Positions 22,459 to 34,195 of a stretch of 64,000 nucleotides of DNA are shown here, piece after piece. How positions within the stretch are numbered: position 1 is the stretch's first letter; every line of letters starts with the position of its first letter. Below the pieces are notes generated by a model. That model did no database searches, was not told the origin of the DNA, and saw only the letters and a list, made by a program, of their open reading frames with translations. Origin of the DNA: Pollenia angustigena (taxonomy: Eukaryota; Arthropoda; Insecta; Diptera; Polleniidae); contig OV884059.1 of the NCBI GenBank assembly GCA_930367215.1, positions 68,853,393-68,917,392 of the forward strand. Reading direction: 5' to 3'. Position numbers and translations under genes: made by a program.

Positions 22459-23160
22459 TTTTTTGATCTCTGCTCAAAATACAAGATTTCAACAAAAGGT
22501 CCATGGTACTTGCGTGATACATGGGTTACACCGATTTGCAGAGGAAATTAGAAGCCAATTCGATAATATAGATTTATTGGTTTCAATACGGGAAAAATTA
22601 TTTTCACGAGTTGCAATTTTTAATGAAATGAATCTCTTGGTACTGACACCACCGCAGCCAGTATTAAAACAAGAAGGGGAACCTGGATTGATGCTTCAGA
22701 ATTCTATTCAAAAAGCTTTGAGCAATTTAAGAATGTTACTGAAGAGCTAGTTGCTACCGATGCTTATGCAATACAAAAAGTAAAAGAAATATTTAACTTT
22801 AATAACATTAAAAGTCCATTAGCATTTTTATTTTCCAAGTTCGGATATATTGGCGAAAGAAACAATAACAAAATTGGAAGGATTTAGTTTTCTTAATAAT
22901 CAATTCAAATTAATTGATATGGCAGAAAGTAAAATTAACATGTGGAAGAAAAACTGCCCGACAAATTAAAAAAAATCAAAAACGTGTTGCAAAAAACTAC
23001 AGGATTTCAAAACATAAAACAAATTTAAACTTTTTTTGATCTGGAATCAAATGAGGGATCTTAATTAGAAAATAATTATTCTCCAAATGAATTGGCATCC
23101 TTCAAGTATGCCTCAACTTCGGTTGACGTTGAGAAATAATTTTCCATACACAAAAGCTTT
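22459..23160 (+). pseudogene. hAT transposase remnant
   Basis: The frame 22463-22750 shows HGTCVIHGLHRFAEEIRSQF, DLLVSIREKLFSRVAIFNEM and TPPQPVL, the block between the second catalytic region and the insertion domain of hAT transposases. The expected RWGTWL motif is scrambled to KQEGEPGLML, and the frame ends at 22750. Further 3', traces such as NELASFKYASTSVDVEK (23083-23140, then a stop) mark the dimerisation domain. The N-terminal catalytic part is missing. Dead copy. Confidence 0.75.
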
Positions 23161-23428
23161 TAAACAGTCAAAGGCTTACTTTTGATACTTTTTATACAAA
23201 ACTTTTAATTGTGTAGTTATTTAAATTAAGTTTTAAAAAATATTACACCTTTGAATAACAATAGAATAAAAACAACAGTAGAAATTTTTATTTTGTTTTG
23301 TTTTTAATTAAATAAAAAAAAAACAAATGATTTTTAAATTGAACATGGGCAAGTTTTTAGTGCATATTTTTTATTTTTATAATGCATATTTTCGAGTTTT
23401 TAGTGCATATTTCATGCCTAGTGATGAT

Positions 23429-23689
23429 AATAAAAAGTAAACAAACATTTTATTCGAATACTTTCTTATCGTGTATTTGAAAAGAGGTTTAAACAACATT
23501 TTGTTCAGAAACTAAAATAATAAGTATTTTTATTTGAAAATAATATTTTTTAAGGTCTTAAATTAAAAAAAAAATAATTACTTTGCATCACTAGCAGTGT
23601 GACCACCACTAAAAAAAATTGGATGGTAAATGGGGATTAAAACAATGCTAAATTACTTTTTATTTAATTTAATTTATTTTTTTTTTTAA
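23429..23689. other. AT-rich non-coding stretch
   Basis: No recognised content. Confidence 0.4.
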
Positions 23690-23828
23690 TTACTATAAGC
23701 ATTAATAAAAACAAAAAAATCTAAAAACCTCTCTTTTTATTTCACTTAGAAGCAATAGTAGTGAGTAAATCAATTTTACCAAACGTTTGTCAAACGTATT
23801 TTCTCTGAATGTTTCAATATTTTTCTTA
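23690..23828 (-). repeat. Partial copy of the 12729-13352 MITE
   Basis: ATAAGCATTAATAAAAACAA through AAACGTTTGTCAAACGT and CTCTGAATGTTTCAATATT is the complement of about 12905-13045. It is cut off where the next TIR element begins. Confidence 0.8.
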
Positions 23829-24797
23829 AGCTGGGATCACACGATTGCCGCAATGCACCAATTTTCACACTTTTTACTACACCAATCGTGTGACTGCACA
23901 ACCAATTGGCTCTTGTACCAATCGAGGACAATATTGTGCTTACTTTTACCAATCAAATGCAACCCTGGTGCGGCAATCGTTCGACAGTTTGCTATGCAAC
24001 CACGCGTCAATAAAAATAACAAAAATGCACCAATATTTATTGTCTTCTTGTGCGGCAATCAAACAACACAATACGCGCCAATATTTGTCTTTTTTTTAAA
24101 TAAATTTTACGTTTTTGTGTTTCCTTTAGGAAGTAATGAAGATGAATATGCATTTATTTATTTATTATGCATTTTAATTTTTGCTATTAACAAATACATA
24201 TGTATGTTCACAAGCATACTATGTAGCTGTTAAGTGCGAATATTTTTATTAAAGATATTTAATAAAACTTTTCTTTTATTGTTGTACGGATATTTGTCGT
24301 TGATATTTCTTAAAGAAAATAGTTGTTAACTTGAAAACGAAAATAAAAAATTTGTTAAAGTAGCCGAGATTTCTCTTTACTATACGAAATCGGTAGTTAA
24401 ATTAATAAAGTTACAGAATTTAGTTACTGATATTTAAATAATATTATTTAAATTTTATTATTTCATACAAATTTTCAATGCAAACGTTAGCATTCGAAAT
24501 TGTTGAACAGACTGTTCATTTTTGGAATTTCATAAATTTTTCTTAAAATATTTCAAATAAAACTTTTCAACAAAAAATTGTATAGCAGGTACCTATCTGA
24601 ACAAATTTTTCGTTTTTAATGAACATACCAACTAGAACTTCCAAACAAATGAAAAAGCTACCACAACAGCTGTTTTCACAGTTGTCAAGTAAGAACAATC
24701 GTGTGACTGTTCTGTGGCAATTATTGTACCCATTTCACTTTGTACCAATTAGCGGCAATTAAATGTATATAAAACAGGGCAATCGTATGATTTCAGA
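23829..24797. mobile_element. GCTGGGATCACACGATTGCC-ended element
   Basis: Left GCTGGGATCACACGATTGCC after TTAA-like CTTAA; right GGGCAATCGTATGATT with a GCGGCAATTA segment, inverted. Internal ACCAATCGTGTGAC and GTGCGGCAATC motifs recur on both strands. Right border approximate; no coding. Confidence 0.6.
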
Positions 24798-24829
24798 ATA
24801 TTTGAAATGTTTATACCAACATATAAAAG

Positions 24830-25420
24830 GAAGCTATGTCGCTAAAGGTTATATTCGGGAGTATGGTCAAATATGGACCGATTCAAAAAAAAAATAATTT
24901 TTGTAAGATGTTTTAGATTGCAATAAAATAAGTTCGAACCAAATTCTCTCGAAATTCCGATTTAATGAGAAGGTTAAGGGGCACAATAACTATATTGCGG
25001 ACAGAAGCTTGTATTATGTTAAGTAAAATTATGGATCGATTTTCACCATTTTCAATAGGCTTGATCTTTGTGGTAATGAGAGCCGATCTGCCAAATTTAA
25101 TTTAATTATCCCCGATATTGCACACTAAAGGCTCAATTAGCCGGGAGTAACAGTAACGTTACAAATAAACTGCTTCATTTTGTTGTATGTAAAGCAATTT
25201 GAACGATAACAGTTAGCAGTAAGATGTTACATCGCAATCTGTAAGAAATAGATTGGTCTTACTTTTTTACGGTAAGGTTTGCGAACTACGTTTACATAGA
25301 CAGCCATCCGGATGGACGGACATCGTTTGATCAATTCAAAAAGTTATTCTGACTCGATCGATGTACTAAAAGATGTTTTACATATTAGCCTAAACGCATA
25401 ACACCCTGTCCACTATTGTG
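24830..25420 (+). repeat. Degenerate GGACCGATT-type dispersed repeat
   Basis: GTCAAATATGGACCGATTC, TTATGGATCGATTTTCACC, and GATGGACGGACATCGTTTGA are diagnostic fragments. A second, shorter copy lies at 55640-55890. Related in style to the mini-me-like repeat at 29.4 kb. The segment 25135-25270 may be a further insertion. Confidence 0.6.
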
Positions 25421-25551
25421 GTATTGGTATAAAAGTATTTTTCAATATTAAGTTGGACTATTTAGCTACAAATGTGTTCCTTCTTTAAATTTAACTTAAA
25501 TGTTGTCTGCCGTATTCATAAAAAATAAAATAAGTTTGAAATGTGTTTTAA

Positions 25552-27577
25552 CCCTTTGACGACCATAGGCAAACATACTTGCCCAGGGGATTTTGCATCA
25601 TATAATTGTTCACGTAAGAGATAGAGTAAATATGTTCAAAACGGATTTGTAGCGGAGGGTTGGGGCAACAAAAATGTGGTAGGTGGTAGGGGCCTATCTG
25701 GCCTCATTTGCCCGCTGGATGCCTCAAATTTGCCTAAAAAGTCGCCTTACTTCAGGGGGGTTCTGTGGGGAGAGCGTAGGGCGCACCTGGCTAAAACTCG
25801 GGTATATTTTGGAGGCACCTCTTACCTTTCAAAATATATATGGGGGAAGTATGTGTAAATTTCAACCTGCCCACATTTACCCCAAATATATTTGCCTGTG
25901 GGTTAAAACGGGAAAAAACCACATAAACATAATCTAATCTATGTATGTGTGTACCTATACGTTGTTTTTTTTTTTTTTTTTTTTTTTTTTTTGAAAGTCA
26001 ATTGAACAAATGGCATCTTGTCTGTTATTGTTTTATTGTTTTTATTCATTTCTTATTCGAAATCAATCAGAGCATACGTATTTCGTGCATTACTATTTGA
26101 AAGTGTATTATTGTTGTATTTCGAGTGTTATTTTTGATCAAACAGTGTATTATTTGGTTATTATAAATAAAAAAATTTAAATGAGTGGATCAGTCCGTGA
26201 TCGCCTTCTTTTCCTTAATGCGGACGAAATTAAGCAACTTTGGTTTTGCGACACCAGTGATAATGAGGAAGAAGCTGCTGCATATATATATGGATGAAGA
26301 GGACATCGTTTTTCTAGAAAATTACGCTTTGGAAATCCAAGAGGATGAGCCCATAGAAGTTGTTAGTCAAGGAACTAATCATTTCTCCTGTAATTTAAAA
26401 GGCTCGCGTTGGTCGTAAAGCGGTACAAGTTGCTGTAGAGCATGGGCCAATTCCATCGACTTAAAATGCTGCAGTAATACCAGAAAAGCCGGCATTTTTT
26501 ATACCACCAGAGAAGACTTTCTGGTTCAGAGAGACGCTTGCCTGTAAAACGCCCGTTTTTACCGGATTTCAGGAGAATTGAAAATATGAGCATTCGCAAG
26601 TTCTAAAACCCATTGTAAATGCACATGTGGAAATGCCGTAAGCGTATGATGTGTTCAGTGCTGTTTGTAATTTTCAGGGTAAGTTTTTACAATTGCAAGT
26701 TTTTATATTGCAATACTAGTTTCTATTTTTCTATACTTTTTTGGTTTCAGAAATGTGCATAATGATAGTGCAGCAGTCCAACCCAACAACCCAACTGTGG
26801 TGTGCAAAGTGAAGCGGCGTGTTGCTGGACAAGCAGTTGGTTGTCCAGCACTACAACAAGGGAATGGGAGATGTCGATCTCATGGACCAAAAAAAAGGTT
26901 ATGAGAATGATCGCAGAAGCAAATGGCGGTCTTATATTCGATTGTTCTTTGATCTCTTCGAAATATGCGTCCATAATAGCTACGTGATATATAGCAAACT
27001 CATGTTGGCTAACAGCTTCGCGGCAAAAGTGGCCTCGATTAATTTTCGGGCAGCTTTACCAAAGGAATTAATAAATGACTTCTGTTCAAGACCGCGGAGA
27101 TTCCCGAAAGCAATCAGAACTGGAAGTTTCTCTCTAAAAAAGCCGAAGTCTTTCCATAAAATGGAAAACCGTGAAAATTGGAAACGATGCCTTCGTTGTG
27201 CCAGCTATGGTAAATATTGCCTCACAAATGTATTTTGTACTATATGCAATGTATTTCTCTGCTTTACACCACGTCACTATTTTGGCAAATACCACGTATA
27301 GGACTTATCTTAAATTGTTAGTTACATATTTTTAAATTACTTTTTAAATAGTTTAAATAAATAAAAAATGTATAAAACATTATATTTTTCAATTTAATTT
27401 GTTGGATAAAAAATTCTCTTTCAGCCCATAGGCAACTATATTTGCCAAGCTAAAAGAGGGGCAAGGAGAACACCAGGGGCGCCTATTTTTTTGACGTTAC
27501 TATTATTGGGCCATATATTATGAAAATAATAAAAAATAAAAAATCGCTTCGGCAGAAAAAGTCTGGTCCTCAAAGGG
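25552..27577 (+). mobile_element. piggyBac-like element, 2026 bp
   Basis: TTAA at 25548-25551 and 27578-27581; ends CCCTTTGACGACCA and complement of CCCTTTGAGGACCA (one mismatch). Subterminal CCATAGGCAA... segments occur near both ends. Interior encodes N- and C-terminal parts of a piggyBac transposase. A T28 run lies at 25965-25992. Confidence 0.93.
26181..27301 (+). pseudogene. piggyBac-like transposase, internally deleted
   Basis: ATG at 26181 opens MSGSVRDRLLFLNADEIKQL with an acidic stretch (DNEEE), stopping at 26297 after a frameshift; the neighbouring frame continues MDEEDIVFLENYALEIQEDE, consistent with the acidic N-terminus of piggyBac transposases. Most of the catalytic core is absent. 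From about 26752 the frame gives NPTVVCKVKRRVAGQAVG, shifts once near 26843, and continues VQHYNKGMGDVDLMDQ (26843-26890), where VDLMD has the spacing of the third catalytic Asp and the following Asp in piggyBac (VDTLD). The C-terminus ends in a Cys-rich zinc-binding region (CLRCASYGKYC, CTICNVFLC). A GT...AG interval at about 26679-26751 could be an intron. Stop at 27299-27301. Confidence 0.9.
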
Positions 27578-27650
27578 TTAAGGTTCGTTTAAATTTTTTA
27601 TGAATACGGCAGTGTTTCTTAAAGAACTTCTTAAATTTAAATAAATATCA

Positions 27651-29375
27651 AGGGCATTCTAATTTACAACTTAATACAACTTCATTGTATTGTCCTACAT
27701 TTCTTTTCATTTCCTTCTCACTGTTTACGCACAAATGGAATCAAAAGTTCAAAATTAGTAATGGAATTATTTTCTATTTTCAAAAGTATGACAAAATAAA
27801 AAAAATCTACAATTAAGAAAACAAACCCATAAAAATGATACACTTCGATGAATACTTCTCTAGCATTAACAACAAAACATGTCCTTTGTTAGGCATTAAT
27901 GAACCAAAATTCACACTATTCCAATTTTTTCTTTTCAACAAGTGAAAACTTACAAGCTGATTTTATTATGCTGGATAAATTGATATTTTTCCACCCAACA
28001 CTGCTCTCTATAGAGTATTCCATAAAATAACTTGTTATAGATTGTTTCAACTAGAAACGTATTTTTTGTTTCTTCTTTTCAGAAAACAACAAAGTGACGC
28101 TTACAATTGCGAATGAGTTTAATTAATATTTTATTGTTCTTAAAAAATTAATTGTATTTTTTTTTTTTTGTTTGTTTAACAAAAGAAGAAATTCTATTGA
28201 ATGCTGTTACAAAAAAAAAGAGTATAACTGTAATTGTAGGCAATGGAGGATGAAATTCTTGTATTTAAATTCAGAAACACGTAAAATTGAAAATTTAAAA
28301 GAATTTAATTTATATGTATTCGTATACATATATTGAAATGTATTTGTGCAAAGGAGTGTACACATTTCCAAGAGCCAGTATCCGTATCTGTATCTTTTCA
28401 GCTGTGGTATGGTTTGTTCTATTTATTTGTTGTTGTTAAACTACAGCGACTGCTCTTCTGTTGGTAAGTGCTGGCTAAATGGTCCGTTTCATTATAAGAA
28501 TGTGAATTGCCGTTGGAGAAAAGGATGTTTTTAAAGAACTAACATGAACACAACATGTACCCTTAAAGCAAAAAAATTACAAAAGAAGCAAAATAATACA
28601 AAATTAAAGGATAAACCAAAAACAACAAATTTCAATTTTAGAAAATTTGTTTTGTTTACGAATTTTTATGTCTAAAGCATTTGGCTTAAATTTAGAGCAA
28701 TTTGACTTTTGACCACAATTGTTGTAAATTGTATTTCTGTGTCCTCTTGTTCCTACCAAAAAAAAAAGAGGAGAATTTATGAAAAAACATGGGTCAATTT
28801 AAAAGTATTTGAAGAATGTTGTAAAGATATTGAGATTTCAGTGTTCGAAAATAAAAATTATATAGTGTTCGGTACGGTAGAAAGATGGAAAACACAAACA
28901 CAAATAGTATTTGTGTTTTAAATACCTTAAAAAAACGTTTCTCTTTTCGTGATCTTTGTACACAATAAAAATACTGTACTAATCCAACTCAATACAAAGA
29001 TGAGAACATTTTAATGCGTTTGGGTTTTCTTGAACAACCACAAACTACGTTGTGTTCGTTTCAGCACATTAATGTGTGTTCGTTTCAGCACATTAATGTG
29101 CGTTCGTTTCTGTTGTATTTAGCGCACTGTTGGCTGGTAAAGACAACAATTAAAAAACAATACACTGCTAAAATTTTTGGTTCGCTCATTCCTACTTCAA
29201 TGTAAAAAAAAACACTACAGAACATTTAAATATAATGTATATGTACAATATCACTACAATTGTTCTGTTTTATAAGGAAAAACAGAATACTGCATAATTT
29301 TTTTTTTTTTTTTTTTTGGAAAAATGGCTATGCACGGTATTAAGAGTTGTATTCTAATACAAACAAGTTAGAGTG
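27651..29375. other. Non-coding stretch with a 24-bp minisatellite
   Basis: No recognised gene or transposon ends. At 29051-29110, TGTGTTCGTTTCAGCACATTAA repeats about 2.5 times with a 24-bp period. T-rich tract near 29300. Could be unique host DNA. Confidence 0.5.
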
Positions 29376-30760
29376 CTATATTCGGCTGTGCCGAATCTTT
29401 GATACCCTCCACCGACAGTTCGAATGTTTAAGGAGTAATATCTGTATGATGTTATTATTATCTTAAACTGTGACGATTTGTTATTAATTATGGATTTAGG
29501 CGACTAAACTGTTTTCCGGTAGTAGGGTTTATATGGGGCCTAGGGTAAATTATGGACCGATCTTCACGAAATTTCACAGTCTTTTCCCCAGTTCTATAAA
29601 ACTTTGATGTACCAAATTTTGATATGATAGCATTATTTTTTACGGATTTAGGCGTACTAAACTGTTTTCCGGGAGTAGGGTTTATATGGGGCCCAGGGTA
29701 AATTATGGACCGATCTTCACGAAATTACACAGTTTTAATTCTTGTCCTATAAAACTTTGATGTACCAAATTTTGTTATGATAGCATTATTTTTTACGGAT
29801 TTAGGCGTACTAAACTGTTTTCCGGGAGTAAGGTTTATATGGGGCCTAGGGTAAGTTATGGACCGATCTTCACGAAATAACACAATTTTATTTCTTGTCC
29901 AATAAAACTTTGATGTACCAAATTTTGTTATGATAGCATTATTTTTTACGTTTTTAGGCGTACTAAGTTGTTTTCCGGGAGTAAAGTTTATATGGGGCCT
30001 ATTGTATATTTCAAAGATTTATTTTTAGTTCTATAAAACTTTGATGTACCAAATTTTGTTATGATACCATTATATTTTACGTTTTTAGGCGTACTAAGTT
30101 GTTTTCCGGAAGTGGGTTTTATATGGGGCCTATGGTAAATTATGGACCGATCTTCACGAAACTTAACAGTTTAATTTCTAGTCCTATGCAACTGTGACTT
30201 GCCAAAATTTGTAATGATAGCATTGTTAGTTAGGGTTTTAGGCTTAATATACTGTTTTCCGGGAGTAGGGCTTATATGGGGCCTAGGGTAAATTATTGAC
30301 GGATCTTCACGAAATTTTACAGCGTGATTTCCAGTTGAACAAAACGAATTGTTGCGAAATCTCATATGATTCTGTGCATTTTTCCACCATTTATGTTAGT
30401 TTTTGTAACAAAATTATCAATTTTTTTTAGGTGGTGGTTTCACATTTTGATTCATAGCTCAGATCCTATTGAACCGATTTTGCTGAATTTCAATCCCAAA
30501 CTGCTTAGGATAACTACAAGCAATTTGACACCAAGTTTGTTGATTTCTTTTGAGTTTTTCGAAAGTGAGCGTGTTTTCAACAGACGGACAGACGGACAGA
30601 CAGACGGACAGACAGACGGACATGGCTAAATCGACTTAAAATTACTCAAGGACCCAGAATATATATACTTTATAGGGTCTGAGATGAATAGTAAAAAAGT
30701 TTCACACGGAATGACAAACTGAATATACCCTCTTCACAACTAATTGTGGTGGAGGGTATA
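29376..30760 (+). repeat. Mini-me-like dispersed repeat with tandem array and GACA/GACG microsatellite
   Basis: Starts CTATATTCGGCTGTGCCG and ATACCCTCCACC; ends GGTGGAGGGTATA. Near the 3' side a (GACR)n microsatellite (30578-30622) runs into ATGGCTAAATCGACTTAAAA and a TATATATACTTTATAGGG block. This arrangement, a conserved core with a (GTCY)n and a TA-rich microsatellite, resembles the dipteran mini-me element. Partial copies lie at 9225-9300, 17565-18329 and about 60140-60330. Confidence 0.7.
29508..30345 (+). repeat. 153-bp tandem array, about 6 units
   Basis: Units start ACTGTTTTCCGG at 29508, 29661, 29814, 29966, 30097 and 30251; period 152-154 bp except one shortened unit (131 bp). Each unit carries TTTATATGGGGCCTAGGGTA and TTATGGACCGATCTTCACGA. 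Confidence 0.95.
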
Positions 30761-31467
30761 AAAATAGACATCGTTTCTGAGTGTGTTTACTAGGGCTTTA
30801 CCGATTAATTACAACTCGATTAACTGATCGGTTAATTTAAAATTGGATTAGCGACTAAACCGGTTAATTTCAGTCGATTAACCGATGTAACAAAATTTTT
30901 AATTTTTTATTTTATTATAACCAGAGAAGACAAAAAAAAGCAATATTCAATACTTTTACAGCAAAAAGAAATATTAAAAACGCATCAAAAAATTGATTAA
31001 ACAGCAAAAAAAAGCTCTAAAAAATGTTTTATTATAATTCTTCCACATCATCAAAATTATTCCAATATACTATCATGTGGGCTTTTATGTTTTAAAATTT
31101 TAATTTTCTATGTCGATCTGTTAAAAGCGTTTTGTAAAAAGACAAGCTTCTTTCTACATCAACGGAGGTTGACGGTGCATCTTTAAATTTGAGAATTTCA
31201 TTAGAGGACAAACTTTTTACATATTCATCTTTCGGAACAGTACCAGACTCTAAAATATATTTTATTTCCAAAAACTGCTGATATCCGGGATTTCTTTTTA
31301 ATATTTTCTCAAATTTCTTTTTATATTGTTGGTCCTCGATCTTGCATAGTCCGTCAAAAACTGTCGATAAAGCATTAGTGCTTTCTGAAATTAATAAACC
31401 CGCAGTTTGCAATTTTTTTATAGCAACCAAAATGTTTGGAAAATTTTTTTTTTAGAAATGCAAGTTC

Positions 31468-31650
31468 AGGGGTCTAATCACCGCATTCGATTCCATCGTA
31501 TCGAATAAACTATCGAATTTTTTTGCATACGATAGACACTGACGTATCGAATGAAAACTCGATAAATGTAATGTTGAGTTACTCGATATCGAATGCTAAT
31601 ATTTCAAATTCAATACATTTCATTCGATATCGAGAATCACAACACCTCTG
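31468..31650. mobile_element. Short TIR element with TCGATATCGAAT repeats
   Basis: CAGGGGTCTAATCACCGC at the left, complement of CAGAGGTGTTGTGATTCTCG at the right, with several GATATCGAATG / CATACGATAG palindromic subrepeats inside. Target duplication not found. Confidence 0.55.
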
Positions 31651-31710
31651 ATTAATAGTTATATTTACCTTTAAGAAAATATTTTTAACATTGGAAATCC
31701 ATTTATTGAC

Positions 31711-34195
31711 ATTTTTTTTTTTTTTTTTTTTTTGTTTGTATTTGTATTTATTATTTGCTTTTCTAACACAACAAGATACAATATCTTCTAAATTACAGCA
31801 TTAGAATCAGATACGTTATACGGCATGGTTTGCATAAACAATTTTTAAACTTAGCATTTAACATTTTTCATTTTTCGAATTTATTCTATGAGCTAAATTT
31901 CAGTTATGTATTTTATAAAGTTTTTTTGTTATAGTTCTATTCCTATAATTTTTCATTGTATTGTATTTTCTTTTTACATTTTACCTTAGCCTTCCGTTGG
32001 AAAGCAATGAGGTATATTGAATGTACAGAAAAATTTACAATTATTAGACACCAGCAGAATGTAAGTCATTTCTGAAAAATTGTAGGAATAGAACTATTAC
32101 AAAAAAGCTTTATAAAAAAAATAACTGAAATTTAGCTCATAGAATAAATTCGAAAAATGAAAAATGTTGAATATAATATAAAGTTACCTTCGGAAGGAAA
32201 TAATTCCCAGTTTCTTAGCATTTAACATTATAAATAAACATTTAACATTTAAATTATTTATGATTTAAGAAAAAAAATAATCAAACACAAAATTTAAAAC
32301 AAAGTTAGGTCCTAAATGTTCTGGTAATTAGCAAAGTGAATTATTAACAATTTTTTGAATTTTAATGCGTTGCGGGTGAGTTGTATTTCAGTGGGAAGAT
32401 GGTCCCAGAGGTATATTGTGGATATATAAAATTGGTTATAAGAAGCACTCTTGCGAAATCTAAAGGTGCGGATGCTATTGTTTCTTAAGGATGAGGTGAA
32501 TGTTAACTTGTTGTATAGATATTTAGGCTCTTTTGTTACTATTATTTTATGCAAAAATTCTAAACTTTTAAACTTGAGATAGTCATAAAAGCGCATGCCA
32601 AAAACACGTTTGGAATATGGAGATACATGATCAAATCTCTGTAAGCCGAAAATGTAACGAGTGTTGTTATTAAATGTTGTAACAAGCTTACGTTTGTCAG
32701 TGGCATTGCAAGCCGCAAAGACTTCGGAGCGATACAAAAGTGTTGGTATTAAATACGATTTGGCTAGCATCATTCTTATCCTCTGTGGAGTAAAATGTTG
32801 ACTACACCAAAGGCTTCTAAGCATGGCATACGTTCTGCCACATACTTGGTTAATATGATCCGAACAAGTAAGCGTACGATTAAAAGTATCACCCAAGTTT
32901 TTTACTGTATGTACTAGTTCGATTCGAGTACCATCAATATTAACATTAATGTCATTTATAATGTCAGTGTTAGACCTCGCACCGATTATAAAACATTTTG
33001 ACTTGTTTGGATTTAGTCGTAATCCATTTGCGGATGCCCATTGAAAAATCATGTACAGATCGTGGTTAAGTTTATTCACTACATGACGAATTGATGTTCT
33101 GTTACAGCTCAAATAAAGTTGGACATCGTCCGCATACATTTGTATACACGAGTATTTTTTTTTTTTGCAAGGGAAGATCATTAGCATGTAACGAGTACAA
33201 AAGTGGGCCAAGAATAGATCTCTGGGGAACACCTCTCAATGTACTCAAAGGCCTAGATAAGGTGCCATTGTTGGCAACTATCTGCGATCTATCACCTAGA
33301 GTGGTCGAGTAGAATCAATAACGCTATCTTGTTATCGTCCAAACTACTTCGGATGTTTTCAACAACTTCGGTTAAGGCTGTAGTACAGCTATGCTGAGGT
33401 CTAAGTCCAGATTGACGGTCCGTTAAAAGATTATTATCATGTATGTGTTTTGAGATCTGCTTATGTAGGAGGCGTTCGAAAACTTTAGAAAGGAAGGGAA
33501 GAATGGCAATTGGCCTGTATTCCTTACCATCTTTGGGTATAGGAATAATTTTCGCACACTTCCACCCAGATGGAAAAGTACTTGTGGTGACTGCCGTATT
33601 AAAAATATGGCTTACGTGACGAATTATCCATGGTAAAATAAGTCTAATAAAACGAGGTTGAATGTCATCTAGACCGACAGAATTGGACTTAACGGCTAAA
33701 ACACCTTCAGCAGTGTCTTCCAAGTTAAAACATTGAAAGCTAAACTGGTTTACAGAATCGCTTAAAGCAATATCGTCATAAAAATCAAGTTGTACCGGTG
33801 GTTGTAGAATATTAGTAAATTTTTGATTCAATGCATTAACATCAATCAAACTTACATTAGCGCGTGTACCAACTATACCAATTTCACGAATTTGCTTCCA
33901 TTTTTGTTTAGTGTTGACTTCGGTTCGAAATTTGTTACCATAGTACGTTAGTTTATCATGTCTTATTTTAAATAAAACTGCTCTTCATGCCAAACGATAA
34001 TGATTTAGTAAATCTTGTGTTCTGTAGCGTTTCCACTGATTATAAAGTAAGTCACGACGCTCTATTAACAGTTTAGTCTCTGATGTAAACCAAGGACTTA
34101 TCCGACCATTTGTATTTCTATGTTTAAGGGGAACGTGTTTGTTAAATATATAAAGAACAAGACCATTAAGATACTCGACTTTGTTCAAATGAATT
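31711..34195 (-). mobile_element. 5'-truncated LINE of the L2/CR1-like group
   Basis: A T-run at 31711-31735 is read as the poly(A) tail of a minus-strand LINE; coding ends at 32312. It starts within the linker between endonuclease and RT at about 34195, inside hAT coding. A 95-bp inverted repeat (31858-31952 and 32075-32167), bounded by CTTAGCATTTAACAT at about 31850 and 32213, lies in its 3' region. Confidence 0.75.
32312..34190 (-). pseudogene. LINE reverse transcriptase remnant (minus)
   Basis: From 34190 the frame reads NGRISPWFTSETKLLIERRD and YNQWKRYRTQDLLNHYR (the linker before RT), has a stop near 33985, then continues to 33849-33292 with SVGLDDIQPRFIRLILPWII, FPSGWKCAKIIPIPKDGKEY, YRPIAILPFLSKVFERLL and SGLRPQHSCTTAL. 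After DHSR the catalytic AFD segment and about 40-50 residues are deleted; reading resumes with GVPQRSILGPLLYSLHANDL and reaches YADDVQLYL (YADD at 33124-33135). An A-rich expansion near 33156 shifts the frame. The C-terminal thumb and tail follow to the stop at 32312. The sequence style (RPQHSCTTAL, KIIPIPK) points to the L2/CR1/Crack group. Non-functional. Confidence 0.85.

Larger units (their letters stand above)
21919..23420 (+). mobile_element. GCATATTT-type hAT element
   Basis: Starts TAGAGATGCAATTTCC and ends ATATTTCATGCCTA; flanks GTGATAAT (21911-21918) and GTGATGAT (23421-23428) are an 8-bp duplication with one change. Subterminal GCATATTT and ATGCAT repeats as at 10336. A hairpin (22234-22450) is inserted in it. 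Confidence 0.8.
25476..27650. repeat. Palindromic element with CTGCCGTATTCATAAA arms, interrupted by piggyBac
   Basis: Left arm (25476-25530) with TTTAAATTTAA and CTGCCGTATTCATAAAAAAT; right arm (27595-27650) is its near complement. Without the piggyBac insertion the two arms would form one foldback of about 150 bp. Confidence 0.7.

Noticed and set aside
23787..24233. 148-residue plus-strand open frame
   Set aside because: It runs across the boundary between a MITE fragment and another TIR element, so it cannot be one ancestral gene.
29376..30760. CRISPR-like array
   Set aside because: The units are contiguous 153-bp tandem repeats without unique spacers in eukaryotic DNA.
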